Source of the DNA: Eggerthellales bacterium UBA948
Lineage (GTDB): Bacteria > Actinomycetota > Coriobacteriia > Coriobacteriales > UBA8131
Assembly: GCA_002293265.1 (NCBI GenBank)
Contig: DBCW01000138.1
Coordinates: forward strand, 195 to 21,549
Direction of reading: 5' to 3'
Length of the DNA stretch: 21,355 bases
Shown: piece by piece, positions 14,291 through 21,355 of the stretch
How positions within the stretch are numbered: position 1 is the first letter of the stretch
How the letters are laid out: every line of letters begins with the position of its first letter
Translations under genes and position numbers: made by a program
Notes under the pieces: model-generated
Seen by the model: the letters and a program-made list of their open reading frames with translations, nothing else
What the model was told of the DNA's origin: nothing
Databases searched by the model: none

Positions 14291-15136
14291 CTATTGCTTC
14301 AACATTTCAATAAGAGTCCCCAGCTCTTTCTCAAACTCCACACCATACTTTGGATCTGTGCCTGCATCGTGGGTGCGGCGTATGGCTGCTACTGTAAAGT
14401 CACAGGCGATTTGAATGGACTGTGCCAGCGTCTTATCGTTCATGATGCCTGAAAGCAAAGCGCTGGAATAGATGTCGCCGGTGCCGTGGTAGTAGCCTTC
14501 GATGCGCTCTGTAAAGTAGTAATCCGTGTTATCGGTCTCACTGTTATAGGCAGCAGCACCAATCTTTCCGGACTCAAAAGAAACTCCTGTAAGGATCACT
14601 TGTTTGCAGCCTAACGCCGCCAGTTCATGTAGCAGATTCTCAATATAGTCTTTATCGTAGTCCTCACCCGGATACGGCTTTTCCAGCATGAAGCAAGCCT
14701 CAGTGATGTTTGGCACTATGATGTCTGCTAGTGCACAAAGATCGCGCATGCCTAAGGCGAACTGCATATCAAATGCCGGGTAGAGTTTTCCTTGGTCGGC
14801 CATTGCCGGGTCTACCATCAGCAAAGTGTCCGGTTGCTTAAAGGCTTTAAATATCTCGGCTATCAACTGCTGTTGCTCTACGCTTCCCAGATAGCCGGTA
14901 TAGATTGCATCCACCTTGAGATCCAAAGACTTCCAATGCTCGGTTATCGGCTTTACATCTTCGGTCAGATCGCGAAATGTATAACCTGTGAACCCTCCGG
15001 TATGAGTGGATAAGATTGCGGTGGGAATTATTGAGGTCTCAATACCGGCTGCGCTGATGATGGGCAGCGCTACCGTAAGAGAACATTTTCCCACGCAAGA
15101 AATGTCTTGGATGGTTACTACACGTTTTTGTGACAT
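14291..15136 (-). CDS. pdxY: Pyridoxal/pyridoxamine kinase
   Basis: A 281-residue ribokinase-fold enzyme that phosphorylates pyridoxal (and relatives) with ATP to make or salvage pyridoxal 5'-phosphate. Recognisable parts are the N-terminal QDISCVGKCSLTVALPII (10-27) and STHTGGFTGYTF (43-54), DAIYTGYLGS (76-85), the PNITEA motif (142-147), and the catalytic YHGTGD (216-221) with Asp221 as probable base. Length is normal for PdxY/PdxK. The ATG is eight bases after purC, so the two are translated from one message. PLP made here would serve enzymes such as the sulfhydrylase at 16093-17367, although the pairing with purC looks like convenience rather than a pathway. Confidence 0.93.
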   Translation of the reverse strand: MSQKRVVTIQDISCVGKCSLTVALPIISAAGIETSIIPTAILSTHTGGFTGYTFRDLTEDVKPITEHWKSLDLKVDAIYTGYLGSVEQQQLIAEIFKAFKQPDTLLMVDPAMADQGKLYPAFDMQFALGMRDLCALADIIVPNITEACFMLEKPYPGEDYDKDYIENLLHELAALGCKQVILTGVSFESGKIGAAAYNSETDNTDYYFTERIEGYYHGTGDIYSSALLSGIMNDKTLAQSIQIACDFTVAAIRRTHDAGTDPKYGVEFEKELGTLIEMLKQ

Positions 15137-15144
15137 TGATTACC

Positions 15145-15834
15145 CTATCTACCAATCTTTTTTAAGATCATATTAGCACAATCTATCTGATTGGGGATAT
15201 TTCCGTCTTTGTCTTGCACACGCCAGATATCCGGGGTTATCTCATCGGCGATATAGATATTGCGATCCTCGTCAAAACCAAACTCTAGTTTGAAGTCGAT
15301 CAGCTTGAGATCCATATTTTCTAGTTCTTCGCGCAAAACCTCACCAATTTTTACCAACATATCCAAAACACGCTGGTAATCGCCTGCTTTGAGCATGCCT
15401 TTCATGATGCAAAGTCTCTCGGTGATCAGCGGGTCGCCCTGCTCGTCATCCTTAAGAGTTACCTCAAGATACGGAGGATCAAATGGGATGCCCTGCTCTA
15501 GCGAGAAGCGACGAGACATGCTGCCGGCGGTAAAGTAACGCAGCACAAACTCAAGTTTTGGAACCTCAACAGCTTTTACTTTCATGAGATTGTTTTCGAT
15601 ATCAGCGCCAAGATAATGAGTGGGAATATCGTGCTTTTTCATCAGCTCAAAAAAGTACTGTGACACGATTAGCCCGGTTTGTCCTTTGCCCTCTACGCTT
15701 CCTCCAACTGTGTTAAAGCCCGGGTCAAACATACCGTCTTCGCCTGTGGCGCTGTCTTTAAAGAACAGGTAATAATCTCCGGTCTCTTCTTCGAGCAACA
15801 CTGTTTTTGTTTTGCCGTCGTAAATTGTCTTCAC
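15145..15834 (-). CDS. purC: Phosphoribosylaminoimidazole-succinocarboxamide (SAICAR) synthase
   Basis: A 229-residue SAICAR synthase, the ATP-dependent step joining CAIR and aspartate in purine synthesis. Signatures include the N-terminal YDGKTKTVL, the FKDSATG segment (25-31), NTVGGSVEGKG (41-51), VLRYFTAGSMSRR, and the C-terminal KLIDFKLEFG and DEITPDIWR motifs. Full family length. It starts at a GTG (15834) with AGAGGA upstream. It is the first gene of a two-gene unit with pyridoxal kinase. No other de novo purine genes are in the window, but salvage genes follow 1.6 kb away. Confidence 0.96.
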   Translation of the reverse strand: MKTIYDGKTKTVLLEEETGDYYLFFKDSATGEDGMFDPGFNTVGGSVEGKGQTGLIVSQYFFELMKKHDIPTHYLGADIENNLMKVKAVEVPKLEFVLRYFTAGSMSRRFSLEQGIPFDPPYLEVTLKDDEQGDPLITERLCIMKGMLKAGDYQRVLDMLVKIGEVLREELENMDLKLIDFKLEFGFDEDRNIYIADEITPDIWRVQDKDGNIPNQIDCANMILKKIGR

Positions 15835-15956
15835 TTAGTATCCTCTGCTTTCTTTTGTGCTTATCTTATATATCGAGGTGGGCAATAAAAACTATCTATA
15901 ACAAAATCATTTTAATAGAATGAAGCCGATGATTAAAGCCGCAGAACACAACGTAA

Positions 15957-15978
15957 TAAGCCTGTATAAAAAGGCTTA
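15957..15978. promoter_or_regulatory. Small hairpin in the divergent purC / sulfhydrylase gap
   Basis: TAAGCCT (15957-15963) and AGGCTTA (15972-15978) form a seven-base-pair stem with an eight-base loop. It lies in the 258-base gap 15835-16092, which otherwise holds AT-rich sequence, weak promoter-like strings and the AAGGAG site of the sulfhydrylase gene. I see no SAM riboswitch or T-box there. Confidence 0.3.
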
Positions 15979-16092
15979 AATTACTAACACAAGATTATCG
16001 TTTTATGTAAATTAACAATACCTAGCTAATTGTCAGTTAGAAAATGTGAGATACTTCTTAGACATTTTTTGTAGGAGACGAAGGAGTAATTT

Positions 16093-17367
16093 ATGAGCCA
16101 ATCAATTGACACAATCTGTGTGCAGGGCGGTTATCGCCCCGGCAATGGCGAGCCGCGTCAGGTGCCGATAATCCAAAGTACCACATTTAAATATGATAGC
16201 AGCGAGTTTATGGGTAAGCTCTTTGATCTGGAAGCGTCCGGTTATTTTTACACTCGCCTGCAAAATCCCACCAACGACAATGTGGCAGCCAAGATATGTG
16301 AGCTGGAAGGCGGCACGGCAGCCATGCTTACCTCTTCCGGTCAAGCCGCAAACTTCTTTGCTATCTTTAACATTGCCAGTGCCGGAGATCATATTGTTGC
16401 TTGCTCTGAATTATATGGCGGCACCTATAATCTGTTTTCCGTGACAATGAAACGCATGGGTATCGAGTTTAGCTTTCTACCATCCACCTGCTCAGATGAG
16501 GAGCTTGAAGCAGCATTTAAAACCAATACCAAAGCGGTCTTTGGTGAAACTATTGCAAACCCCGCTCTTACCGTTTTTGATATCGAGCGCTGGGCAAATG
16601 CGGCTCACGCACACGGCGTGCCGCTGATTGTGGACAACACCTTCCCCACCCCGGTAAACTGCCGCCCATTTGAGTGGGGTGCCGATATCGTTACCCACTC
16701 CACCACTAAGTACATGGACGGACACGGCGCAGGCGTTGGCGGATGCATAGTGGACTCCGGTAAGTTTGACTGGAATGCAAATGCCGAGAAGTTCCCCGGT
16801 CTCACACAACCTGATGATAGCTATCACGGACTCATTTACACCGAGCGCTTTGGTCTGGCCGGTGCCTTTATAACCAAGGCTACCGCGCAGCTAATGCGCG
16901 ATCTGGGCTCTATCCAGTCGCCACAAAACGCCTTTCTATTAAACTTTGGGCTTGAAAGTTTGCACCTGCGTATGAAGCGCCATTGTGAGAACGGACAAGC
17001 AGTTGCAGAGTTCTTAAGCGCCCATCCAAAGATTGTTGCAGTAAAATTCAGCGGACTTGAAAGTGACCCATATCATGAACTGGCCAAAAAGTATCTGCCA
17101 AACGGTGGTTGCGGCGTTATAAGCTTTAGGGTTACCGGTGGACGCGAGGGCGCAGAAGAGTTTATGGGGCGCTTAAAACTGGGGCAGATCGCCACACATG
17201 TAGCTGACGCTCGCACCTGCGTTTTGCACCCGGCAAACGCCACACACCGTCAAATGAACGATGCCGAGCTTGAAGCTGCCGGTATTGAACCGGACATGAT
17301 AAGACTTTCATGCGGTATCGAAGATGCTGAGGACTTGATCGCGGACATCAAGCAGGCTCTAGGTTAA
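16093..17367 (+). CDS. metY: O-acetylhomoserine sulfhydrylase-type PLP enzyme
   Basis: A 424-residue member of the Cys/Met-metabolism PLP family. It should convert O-acetylhomoserine plus sulfide (or methanethiol) to homocysteine (or methionine). The PLP lysine is Lys206 in THSTTKYMDG; Asp181 in the IVDNTFPTP segment binds the pyridine nitrogen; YTRLQNPT (53-60) binds phosphate across the dimer. The lengths of the insert around 210-270 and of the C-terminal part match MetY rather than the shorter cystathionine synthases/lyases (about 380). The ATG follows AAGGAG. It is monocistronic and convergent with the purine salvage pair. In an organism that reduces sulfur compounds by molybdoenzymes, sulfide for this reaction could be internal, but that link is speculative. 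Confidence 0.93.
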   Translation: MSQSIDTICVQGGYRPGNGEPRQVPIIQSTTFKYDSSEFMGKLFDLEASGYFYTRLQNPTNDNVAAKICELEGGTAAMLTSSGQAANFFAIFNIASAGDHIVACSELYGGTYNLFSVTMKRMGIEFSFLPSTCSDEELEAAFKTNTKAVFGETIANPALTVFDIERWANAAHAHGVPLIVDNTFPTPVNCRPFEWGADIVTHSTTKYMDGHGAGVGGCIVDSGKFDWNANAEKFPGLTQPDDSYHGLIYTERFGLAGAFITKATAQLMRDLGSIQSPQNAFLLNFGLESLHLRMKRHCENGQAVAEFLSAHPKIVAVKFSGLESDPYHELAKKYLPNGGCGVISFRVTGGREGAEEFMGRLKLGQIATHVADARTCVLHPANATHRQMNDAELEAAGIEPDMIRLSCGIEDAEDLIADIKQALG

Positions 17368-17413
17368 AGCCGACAAGCAAGTTTCACCCAAAATATGGTC
17401 TTGAAAATGATTG

Positions 17414-17438
17414 CGGCGCTCGCAAAACACGAGCGCCG
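17414..17438. terminator. Bidirectional terminator between convergent genes
   Basis: Perfect nine-base GC-rich arms CGGCGCTCG (17414-17422) and CGAGCGCCG (17430-17438) with a seven-base loop, between the stop of the sulfhydrylase gene and the stop of the phosphoribosyltransferase gene. Modest T-rich sequence follows on the plus strand. Confidence 0.8.
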
Positions 17439-17443
17439 TATGT

Positions 17444-18037
17444 TTAGGGCAGTGGAATATGATCCAGTTTAACCAGCGGAATGCCGCGATATTGATCGCG
17501 ATCCTCCCCTTCTGTCAATACTGTTGCAATAAGCGACACTTCAAAGCCTACCTTATTTGCCATGTCTAGGATGGCATCCATAGTGCCACCTGTTGACACT
17601 ACGTCATCAACCACTACAGCTTTCTTGCCGGCGAGTGCATCGGCTTTGTCTCTCCCTAAGTAGAGATACTGGACGTTTTTTGTGGTGATGGACTGTACCT
17701 CTACCATCACCGGATCGGGCATGTACAGCTTGGGCGACTTTCTCAGCACTATGTAGTCTTCGTTATTTACCAATTTGGCCAGCTCGTTGGTAAGTGCAAT
17801 CGCTTTTGACTCAGCCGTTATCAATACATCAAAATCGATACCGGTTTCTTTAATTCGATCACACAAGGACTTGGCGGCGGCGCTGTTTTGCACAGTCTTG
17901 CCCATCAAATCTAAAGCATAAATGCGCACGCCGTTATCTCCGGACACTAGAGGCAAATCTACAAAACACGCATCAGCATCAGCATCTTCACACAAACAAA
18001 CGCGCCAAACGTCCGGCCACTTAACAGTGGTAGTCAC
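17444..18037 (-). CDS. Purine phosphoribosyltransferase (adenine-type)
   Basis: A 197-residue type I phosphoribosyltransferase. The PRPP-binding motif VVVDDVVSTGGTM spans 141-153, and a LITAESKAIAL segment (72-82) resembles the Apt family. It would convert a purine base and PRPP to the nucleotide. The start is a GTG at 18037 with GTAGGAGG upstream, inside the nine-base gap after the permease gene. Pairing with an NCS2 purine permease makes salvage of imported base clear. Adenine is favoured by sequence style, but xanthine or guanine specificity cannot be excluded. The N-terminal 25 residues are acidic and unlike standard Apt. Confidence 0.88.
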   Translation of the reverse strand: MTTTVKWPDVWRVCLCEDADADACFVDLPLVSGDNGVRIYALDLMGKTVQNSAAAKSLCDRIKETGIDFDVLITAESKAIALTNELAKLVNNEDYIVLRKSPKLYMPDPVMVEVQSITTKNVQYLYLGRDKADALAGKKAVVVDDVVSTGGTMDAILDMANKVGFEVSLIATVLTEGEDRDQYRGIPLVKLDHIPLP

Positions 18038-18046
18038 ATCTGCCTC

Positions 18047-19468
18047 CTACACCAGAGCCGTGATAACAAAGTTGGCTAGTAGCAGAAGCGTAACAACAGC
18101 CAATATCGGATGAATTTCGCGAGCTTTACCGGTTACGATCTTAACGATGCAGTAGAAAATAAAGCCAATGGCAATACCGGCGGTAATGCTGTAGAAAATA
18201 GCCATCATCGTAGCGGCAAAGAATGCCGGGATAGCGTCGGTCAGGTCTTTCCAGTCGATATCTTTAAGTGGAGACACCATGAGTACGCCTACGATAATCA
18301 ATGCCGGAGCGGTCGCCCAGCCCGGAACTGCTAAGACCAGCGGAGCAAAAGCCATTGCCAATATGAAGCAAAGCGCTGTCACAACAGATGTGAGGCCTGT
18401 GCGTCCACCGGCAGCGATACCGGCAGAAGACTCAACATAGGTTGTGGTGTTTGATGTGCCAAGCAATGAGCCAATAGAGGTTGCCAAAGAGTCAGCAAGC
18501 AGTGCCTTATCCAGCCTGGTCTTAAAGCCTTTTGTCTCGGCAATGCTATCGATCTCTTTTTCGCTAAAGATGCCGGTAGAGCGACCGGTACCGATAAAGG
18601 TTCCGATGGTGTCGAATGTATCTGTAAGTGAGAATGCAAAGATGGTGACGATAACCAACACGATCTTGCTGGGATCGGCAAAGAGTCCGGGAATTGCCAA
18701 AACAGACTGACCAAACACGCCACCCAAATCATTAAACGAAGCACCTAAGCCGGCAAAGTATGTTGAGAAATCAAAGTTCACCAGACCGAGCAGCGCACCT
18801 ACTAAAGTAGAGGCCACAATCGAAATGAGAATTCCGCCCGGAACTTTTAAAGCAACTAAGATTGCCATCAATGCAATTGAAGCTACTGCCATAATAAGCG
18901 ATAGGTCATTTATCGGCACCATTGCAGGAACTGCACCGGAACCTGCGATAACTGTACCGCTGTCCAGCAGCGCATAAGTACCGGGGTCACTGGTAAACTG
19001 CAGCAGACCGGCATTCTTAACACCGATGTAGGCAATAAAGATACCGATACCGGCGCCAATAGCGCATTGGAGTACTTTTGGAATTGCCGCGATGATCTGC
19101 TTGCGGATGCTAGTCACGGTAACCAGGAAGTTTACAATACCGCAGATAAATACCATTGCCAAAGCCTGTTGCCACGTAAAGCCAAGACCAAAACAGACGG
19201 TAAAAGTAAAAAACGCGTTGAGTCCCATACCGGGAGCCTGCGCGTAAGGAACATTTGCCAGCACCATCATGCCTGTACCAACCGCAGCAGCTATACATGT
19301 TGCCAAGATAACTGCTCCTGCCGGCATGCCGGTCTGACTTAAGATCGATTGATTGACAATGATGATGTAGGCCATCGTAACAAAGGTTACAAGCCCTGCA
19401 ATTACTTCCGTCCGTACATTCGTGCCATTCTCCTGCAGCTTAAAAAAACTACTCTTTTTAGCCAGCAT
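18047..19468 (-). CDS. NCS2-family purine permease (AzgA-like)
   Basis: A 473-residue, about 12- to 14-helix transporter importing purine base, probably with protons. AzgA/PbuG-type signatures are TEVIAGLVTFVTMAYIIIVNQ (20-40), APGMGLNAFF, and the FSLTDTFDTIGTFIG segment (near 274-288), followed by GTSNTTTYVESSAGIAAGGRTG. These match guanine/hypoxanthine/adenine carriers rather than the uracil or xanthine branch. The ATG follows AGAGGA. It heads a two-gene operon with the phosphoribosyltransferase, preceded by a strong promoter and a leader of about 165 bases. Confidence 0.93.
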   Translation of the reverse strand: MLAKKSSFFKLQENGTNVRTEVIAGLVTFVTMAYIIIVNQSILSQTGMPAGAVILATCIAAAVGTGMMVLANVPYAQAPGMGLNAFFTFTVCFGLGFTWQQALAMVFICGIVNFLVTVTSIRKQIIAAIPKVLQCAIGAGIGIFIAYIGVKNAGLLQFTSDPGTYALLDSGTVIAGSGAVPAMVPINDLSLIMAVASIALMAILVALKVPGGILISIVASTLVGALLGLVNFDFSTYFAGLGASFNDLGGVFGQSVLAIPGLFADPSKIVLVIVTIFAFSLTDTFDTIGTFIGTGRSTGIFSEKEIDSIAETKGFKTRLDKALLADSLATSIGSLLGTSNTTTYVESSAGIAAGGRTGLTSVVTALCFILAMAFAPLVLAVPGWATAPALIIVGVLMVSPLKDIDWKDLTDAIPAFFAATMMAIFYSITAGIAIGFIFYCIVKIVTGKAREIHPILAVVTLLLLANFVITALV

Positions 19469-19639
19469 CTCCAGTCCTCTCTAAATAAAACTATGGAATT
19501 TTCCAATACAAATAATTCCCCAAGAACCGTACTAAACTCCTCATTGCCTTCTTCATTTTTCTCTGATTAATTGTTCCACTAATGGCTTAACAACTGCCCC
19601 TGACCTCCTTTACGCGAATTGTAAAGAATCAACGTGTTA
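19469..19639 (-). promoter_or_regulatory. Long leader of the purine salvage operon
   Basis: About 165 untranslated bases follow the predicted start near 19633. I do not see a purine riboswitch core. A GGAGGTC string occurs with no proper ORF after it, and a 21-codon ORF (ATG 19556, TAG 19491) lacks a good site. A weak hairpin (TTGTT/AACAA with CCA/TGG inside) lies near 19571-19593. The length suggests regulation I cannot name. Confidence 0.3.
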
Positions 19640-19667
19640 ATAATATCTTTGCAGCGGCATGTGTCAA
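19640..19667 (-). promoter_or_regulatory. Strong promoter of the purine salvage operon
   Basis: Minus-strand -35 TTGACA (19662-19667, perfect), 16-base spacer, -10 TATTAT (19640-19645, five of six). This is the closest match to consensus in the window. Confidence 0.7.
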
Positions 19668-19740
19668 GTTCTTTCGCGCGAGTTATGAGATTTTTATTAG
19701 TTTTGCTTGGTTTTGAGCTCTGCGGTGTTGCAAGTTATGG

Positions 19741-19760
19741 ATTCCCGCCTTCGCGGGAAT
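19741..19760. repeat. REP-like palindrome (ATTCCCGC / GCGGGAAT)
   Basis: Perfect eight-base arms around CTTC, flanked by TGG and GAC. This wording recurs as a dispersed short repeat in many unrelated bacteria, and its false translation MDSRLRGND is familiar. It is downstream of the PadR gene, 33 bases past its stop, so it may also end that transcript. Only one copy is seen here. Confidence 0.7.
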
Positions 19761-19792
19761 GACAATAATGGTACAGGAACGATGACTGCGAT

Positions 19793-20368
19793 TTATTCAT
19801 ACTCTAGCCTTAACTCTTCGAGCCAGGCTTTTCGACTCGTTGCTTCGTCTAGCATGAGCTGTCTTTGCTTATCCCAAAGCTTTTTGTATTTTCGGCGCAG
19901 ATCTTCTTCCGCGTTTTCTATGTAGGCATCATCAATGGCGATGCTTTCGCCTAACCTGAATATAATCTCTTCTTCCAGATACGCTATACCATCGTCTATG
20001 AACCTGAGTATTGTTGAGTTATCCAGATAAGCCATACCCGCCAGTTGCAGCAGATACTCGTCAAAACTTGCGCGGCTATGCCTAAAGTCAAAAGGCTTAT
20101 TCATCCAATCGTCAAGAGCACGCTGCCCTTGCTTGGTGAGGGAATAAAGCTTCTGCCCGGATTTATCAGACTGAGGGCTTGGCTCTAATGAAACCAAGCC
20201 CTTCTCTGTCATTTCTTTAAGACACAGATAGATTCTGTTTGTATTTATTGGCACAACGCTGGCGCTGGATTTTTCAGCGATCATTTTTAATTGATGACCG
20301 GAAACACTCGGATGCATTTTGATAAGGCCTAGTAAAGCAGCTTCGGTATTCATCTTCATCCCGGTCAT
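19793..20368 (-). CDS. PadR-family transcriptional regulator
   Basis: A protein of about 191 residues with an N-terminal PadR winged helix (about 8-90): AALLGLIKMHPSVSGHQLK, then INTNRIYLCLKEMTEKGLVS and the KLYSLTKQGQRAL wing strand typical of PadR. A C-terminal helical region, probably a dimerisation coiled coil, is rich in Glu, Arg and Leu. Start choice is open between the ATGs at 20368, 20359 and 20353, since none has a strong binding site. It is 57 bases downstream of the acyl-CoA synthetase gene on the same strand. It may regulate that gene or a distant efflux or metabolic gene; a dyad just before its start suggests autoregulation. Confidence 0.85.
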   Translation of the reverse strand: MTGMKMNTEAALLGLIKMHPSVSGHQLKMIAEKSSASVVPINTNRIYLCLKEMTEKGLVSLEPSPQSDKSGQKLYSLTKQGQRALDDWMNKPFDFRHSRASFDEYLLQLAGMAYLDNSTILRFIDDGIAYLEEEIIFRLGESIAIDDAYIENAEEDLRRKYKKLWDKQRQLMLDEATSRKAWLEELRLEYE

Positions 20369-20377
20369 CTCTTTTCT

Positions 20378-20392
20378 TTAGGTTTAAACTAA
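20378..20392. promoter_or_regulatory. Near-palindrome before the PadR gene
   Basis: TTAG and CTAA flank an almost symmetric GTTTAAA core, ten bases before the first possible PadR start. This is a plausible autoregulatory site by position alone. Confidence 0.25.
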
Positions 20393-20425
20393 GGATCTCG
20401 GACAGCGCCATGCCCCAAGACAAGT

Positions 20426-21355
20426 TTAACCCTGCAAGCGTTCTTTTACCAGCTCGGCAGCTGTTTCACGAAGCTTAAATTTTTGCACCTTTTTACTCGT
20501 GGTCTCAGGGTATTCATCCACAAAGAACACGTATTTGGGAGCTTTGTAGCGCGCCATGCGCTTGTGAGCATAACTGCGCACGCCTTCTTCCGAAAGCTCA
20601 AAGCCTTCTTGCTGCTTGATAAATGCCACTACTATCTCGCCGTAGGTATCATCCGGACAACCTACTACCTGTGCGTCAAGCACGCCGGGCATATTGAGCA
20701 GGAAGTTCTCGATCTCCAGCGGATAAATATTTTCGCCACCACGAATGATCATGTCTTTGATGCGTCCGGTGATCTGGCAATACCCATGCTCATCCAAAAC
20801 ACCCAAGTCGCCACTGTGGAGAAAGCCATCCTCGTCGATGGCCTCTGCGGTCTGCTCGGGCATCTTGTAGTAGCCTTTCATGACGTTGTAACCTTTGCAG
20901 CACACCTCACCATGTTCGCCCGGACCGCAGATGTGTCCGTCGTTTGGATCTATCAAGCGCACTTCAACAGGGTCATGCTGACGACCGACCGTATTAATCT
21001 TGCGGTCATCGGTATCATCCCATGATGTTTGGAAGAACACCGGAGATGTCTCAGTGAGTCCGTAGCAGTTGGTAATCTCTGGCATATTCATGCGCTTCAT
21101 TGCCGCTTCTGTTACAGACGGCGGCACCGCTGCTCCGGCAATGATGCCGGTGCGAAGCGATGTTAGGTCAAACTCCTCAAACATCGGATGGTTTAGCTCG
21201 GCAATGTACATTGTAGGCACGCCGTATACAGCCGTAGCGCGCTCTTTGTGAATTGCTTGGAGCACTTTAAGCGCATCAAACTCCTCAACAATGACCATGG
21301 TTGAGCGATGAGTCAAAACTGCCATCACACCAAGCACGCAGCCAAAACAGTGAAA
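20426..21355 (-). CDS. AMP-forming acyl-CoA synthetase, C-terminal part (runs off window)
   Basis: 309 residues are visible; the frame stays open through the right edge, so the true start lies outside. The fragment begins at the FHCFG segment and includes the YGLTETSP motif, the [16 protein letters not shown] and LHSGDLG motifs, [20 protein letters not shown], and the C-terminal catalytic lysine region [10 protein letters not shown]. This is the ANL-superfamily adenylate-forming fold, FadD/LcfB-like, activating a fatty or other carboxylic acid to its CoA thioester. About 200-250 N-terminal residues, including the P-loop-like Ser/Thr/Gly segment, are missing here. Acyl chain length and substrate cannot be read. 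The apparent start at 21337 is an internal GTG, not the gene start. Confidence 0.93.
   Translation of the reverse strand, partial: FHCFGCVLGVMAVLTHRSTMVIVEEFDALKVLQAIHKERATAVYGVPTMYIAELNHPMFEEFDLTSLRTGIIAGAAVPPSVTEAAMKRMNMPEITNCYGLTETSPVFFQTSWDDTDDRKINTVGRQHDPVEVRLIDPNDGHICGPGEHGEVCCKGYNVMKGYYKMPEQTAEAIDEDGFLHSGDLGVLDEHGYCQITGRIKDMIIRGGENIYPLEIENFLLNMPGVLDAQVVGCPDDTYGEIVVAFIKQQEGFELSEEGVRSYAHKRMARYKAPKYVFFVDEYPETTSKKVQKFKLRETAAELVKERLQG

Noticed and set aside
15835..16092. SAM riboswitch or T-box before the sulfhydrylase gene
   Set aside because: No matching core or terminator/antiterminator pair can be seen; only one small hairpin is present.
19469..19640. Purine riboswitch before the permease gene
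   Set aside because: The conserved junction strings of the purine aptamer are not visible on the minus strand; only a long leader can be claimed.
19707..19925. Plus-strand ORF containing MDSRLRGND
   Set aside because: This is the familiar false translation of a REP-like palindrome and overlaps the PadR gene on the other strand.
20483..21025. Plus-strand ORF of 180 codons opposite the acyl-CoA synthetase
   Set aside because: The opposite strand carries clear ANL-superfamily motifs; this is a shadow reading.
1..21355. CRISPR array, tRNA, insertion sequence or prophage
   Set aside because: No regularly spaced direct repeats, tRNA-like folds, transposase motifs or phage genes were seen on either strand.

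Overview
The window most likely comes from an anaerobic actinobacterium of the class Coriobacteriia, possibly the Eggerthellales. Three things point there: two unrelated molybdopterin (bis-MGD) oxidoreductase operons close together, a DUF362 ferredoxin-type protein, and a purine/vitamin B6/sulfur-amino-acid gene set of the style seen in that class. This is a judgement from gene content and protein style; no 16S or marker gene is present, and base composition is moderate. I see no tRNA, rRNA, CRISPR array, transposase or phage gene.

Layout. (1) Bases 1-3400: a small eight-cysteine zinc-ribbon-like gene (276-446, +) faces a cytosolic molybdoenzyme operon on the minus strand. That operon has an 820-residue catalytic subunit without a Tat signal (938-3400) and a 111-residue iron-sulfur partner (573-908). 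Upstream lie an elaborate promoter/operator region with a long leader (3401-3654) and a TetR-family regulator (3686-4312). (2) Bases 4442-5138: a monocistronic glutathione-peroxidase-family gene with a clear promoter and terminator. (3) Bases 5326-11556: a complete DMSO-reductase-type respiratory operon on the minus strand: Tat-exported catalytic subunit, four-cluster ferredoxin subunit, NrfD-type membrane anchor and TorD/DmsD chaperone. A second, orphan NrfD-type membrane gene lies upstream. A 41-base nested palindrome overlaps the predicted operon promoter. (4) Bases 11604-12996: a YtrA-type GntR regulator and a slipin/SPFH membrane protein, divergent from the orphan NrfD gene. (5) Bases 13020-15834: DUF362 2[4Fe-4S] protein, pyridoxal kinase and purC, all minus. 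(6) Bases 16093-17438: O-acetylhomoserine sulfhydrylase-type enzyme and a convergent terminator. (7) Bases 17444-19468: phosphoribosyltransferase and NCS2/AzgA purine permease, a purine-salvage pair with a strong promoter and long leader. (8) Bases 19741-21355: a REP-like palindrome, a PadR-type regulator and the C-terminal part of an acyl-CoA synthetase running off the right edge.

How it fits together. The exported operon should pass electrons from the membrane pool through the NrfD anchor and ferredoxin subunit to an extracytoplasmic acceptor, with TorD/DmsD loading the cofactor before Tat export. The soluble operon looks like a distinct cytosolic bis-MGD enzyme. By sequence style it belongs with the catechol/pyrogallol dehydroxylase and acetylene-hydratase branch, so it may use a small organic compound taken up by the cell; the substrate cannot be read from sequence. 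The two operons share an exact 13-base element (3642-3654 and 10515-10527), which hints at common control. The most promising material for new biology is the cytosolic enzyme with its unusual leader and operator cluster, and the regulatory logic linking the GntR gene, the orphan NrfD gene and the exported reductase operon.
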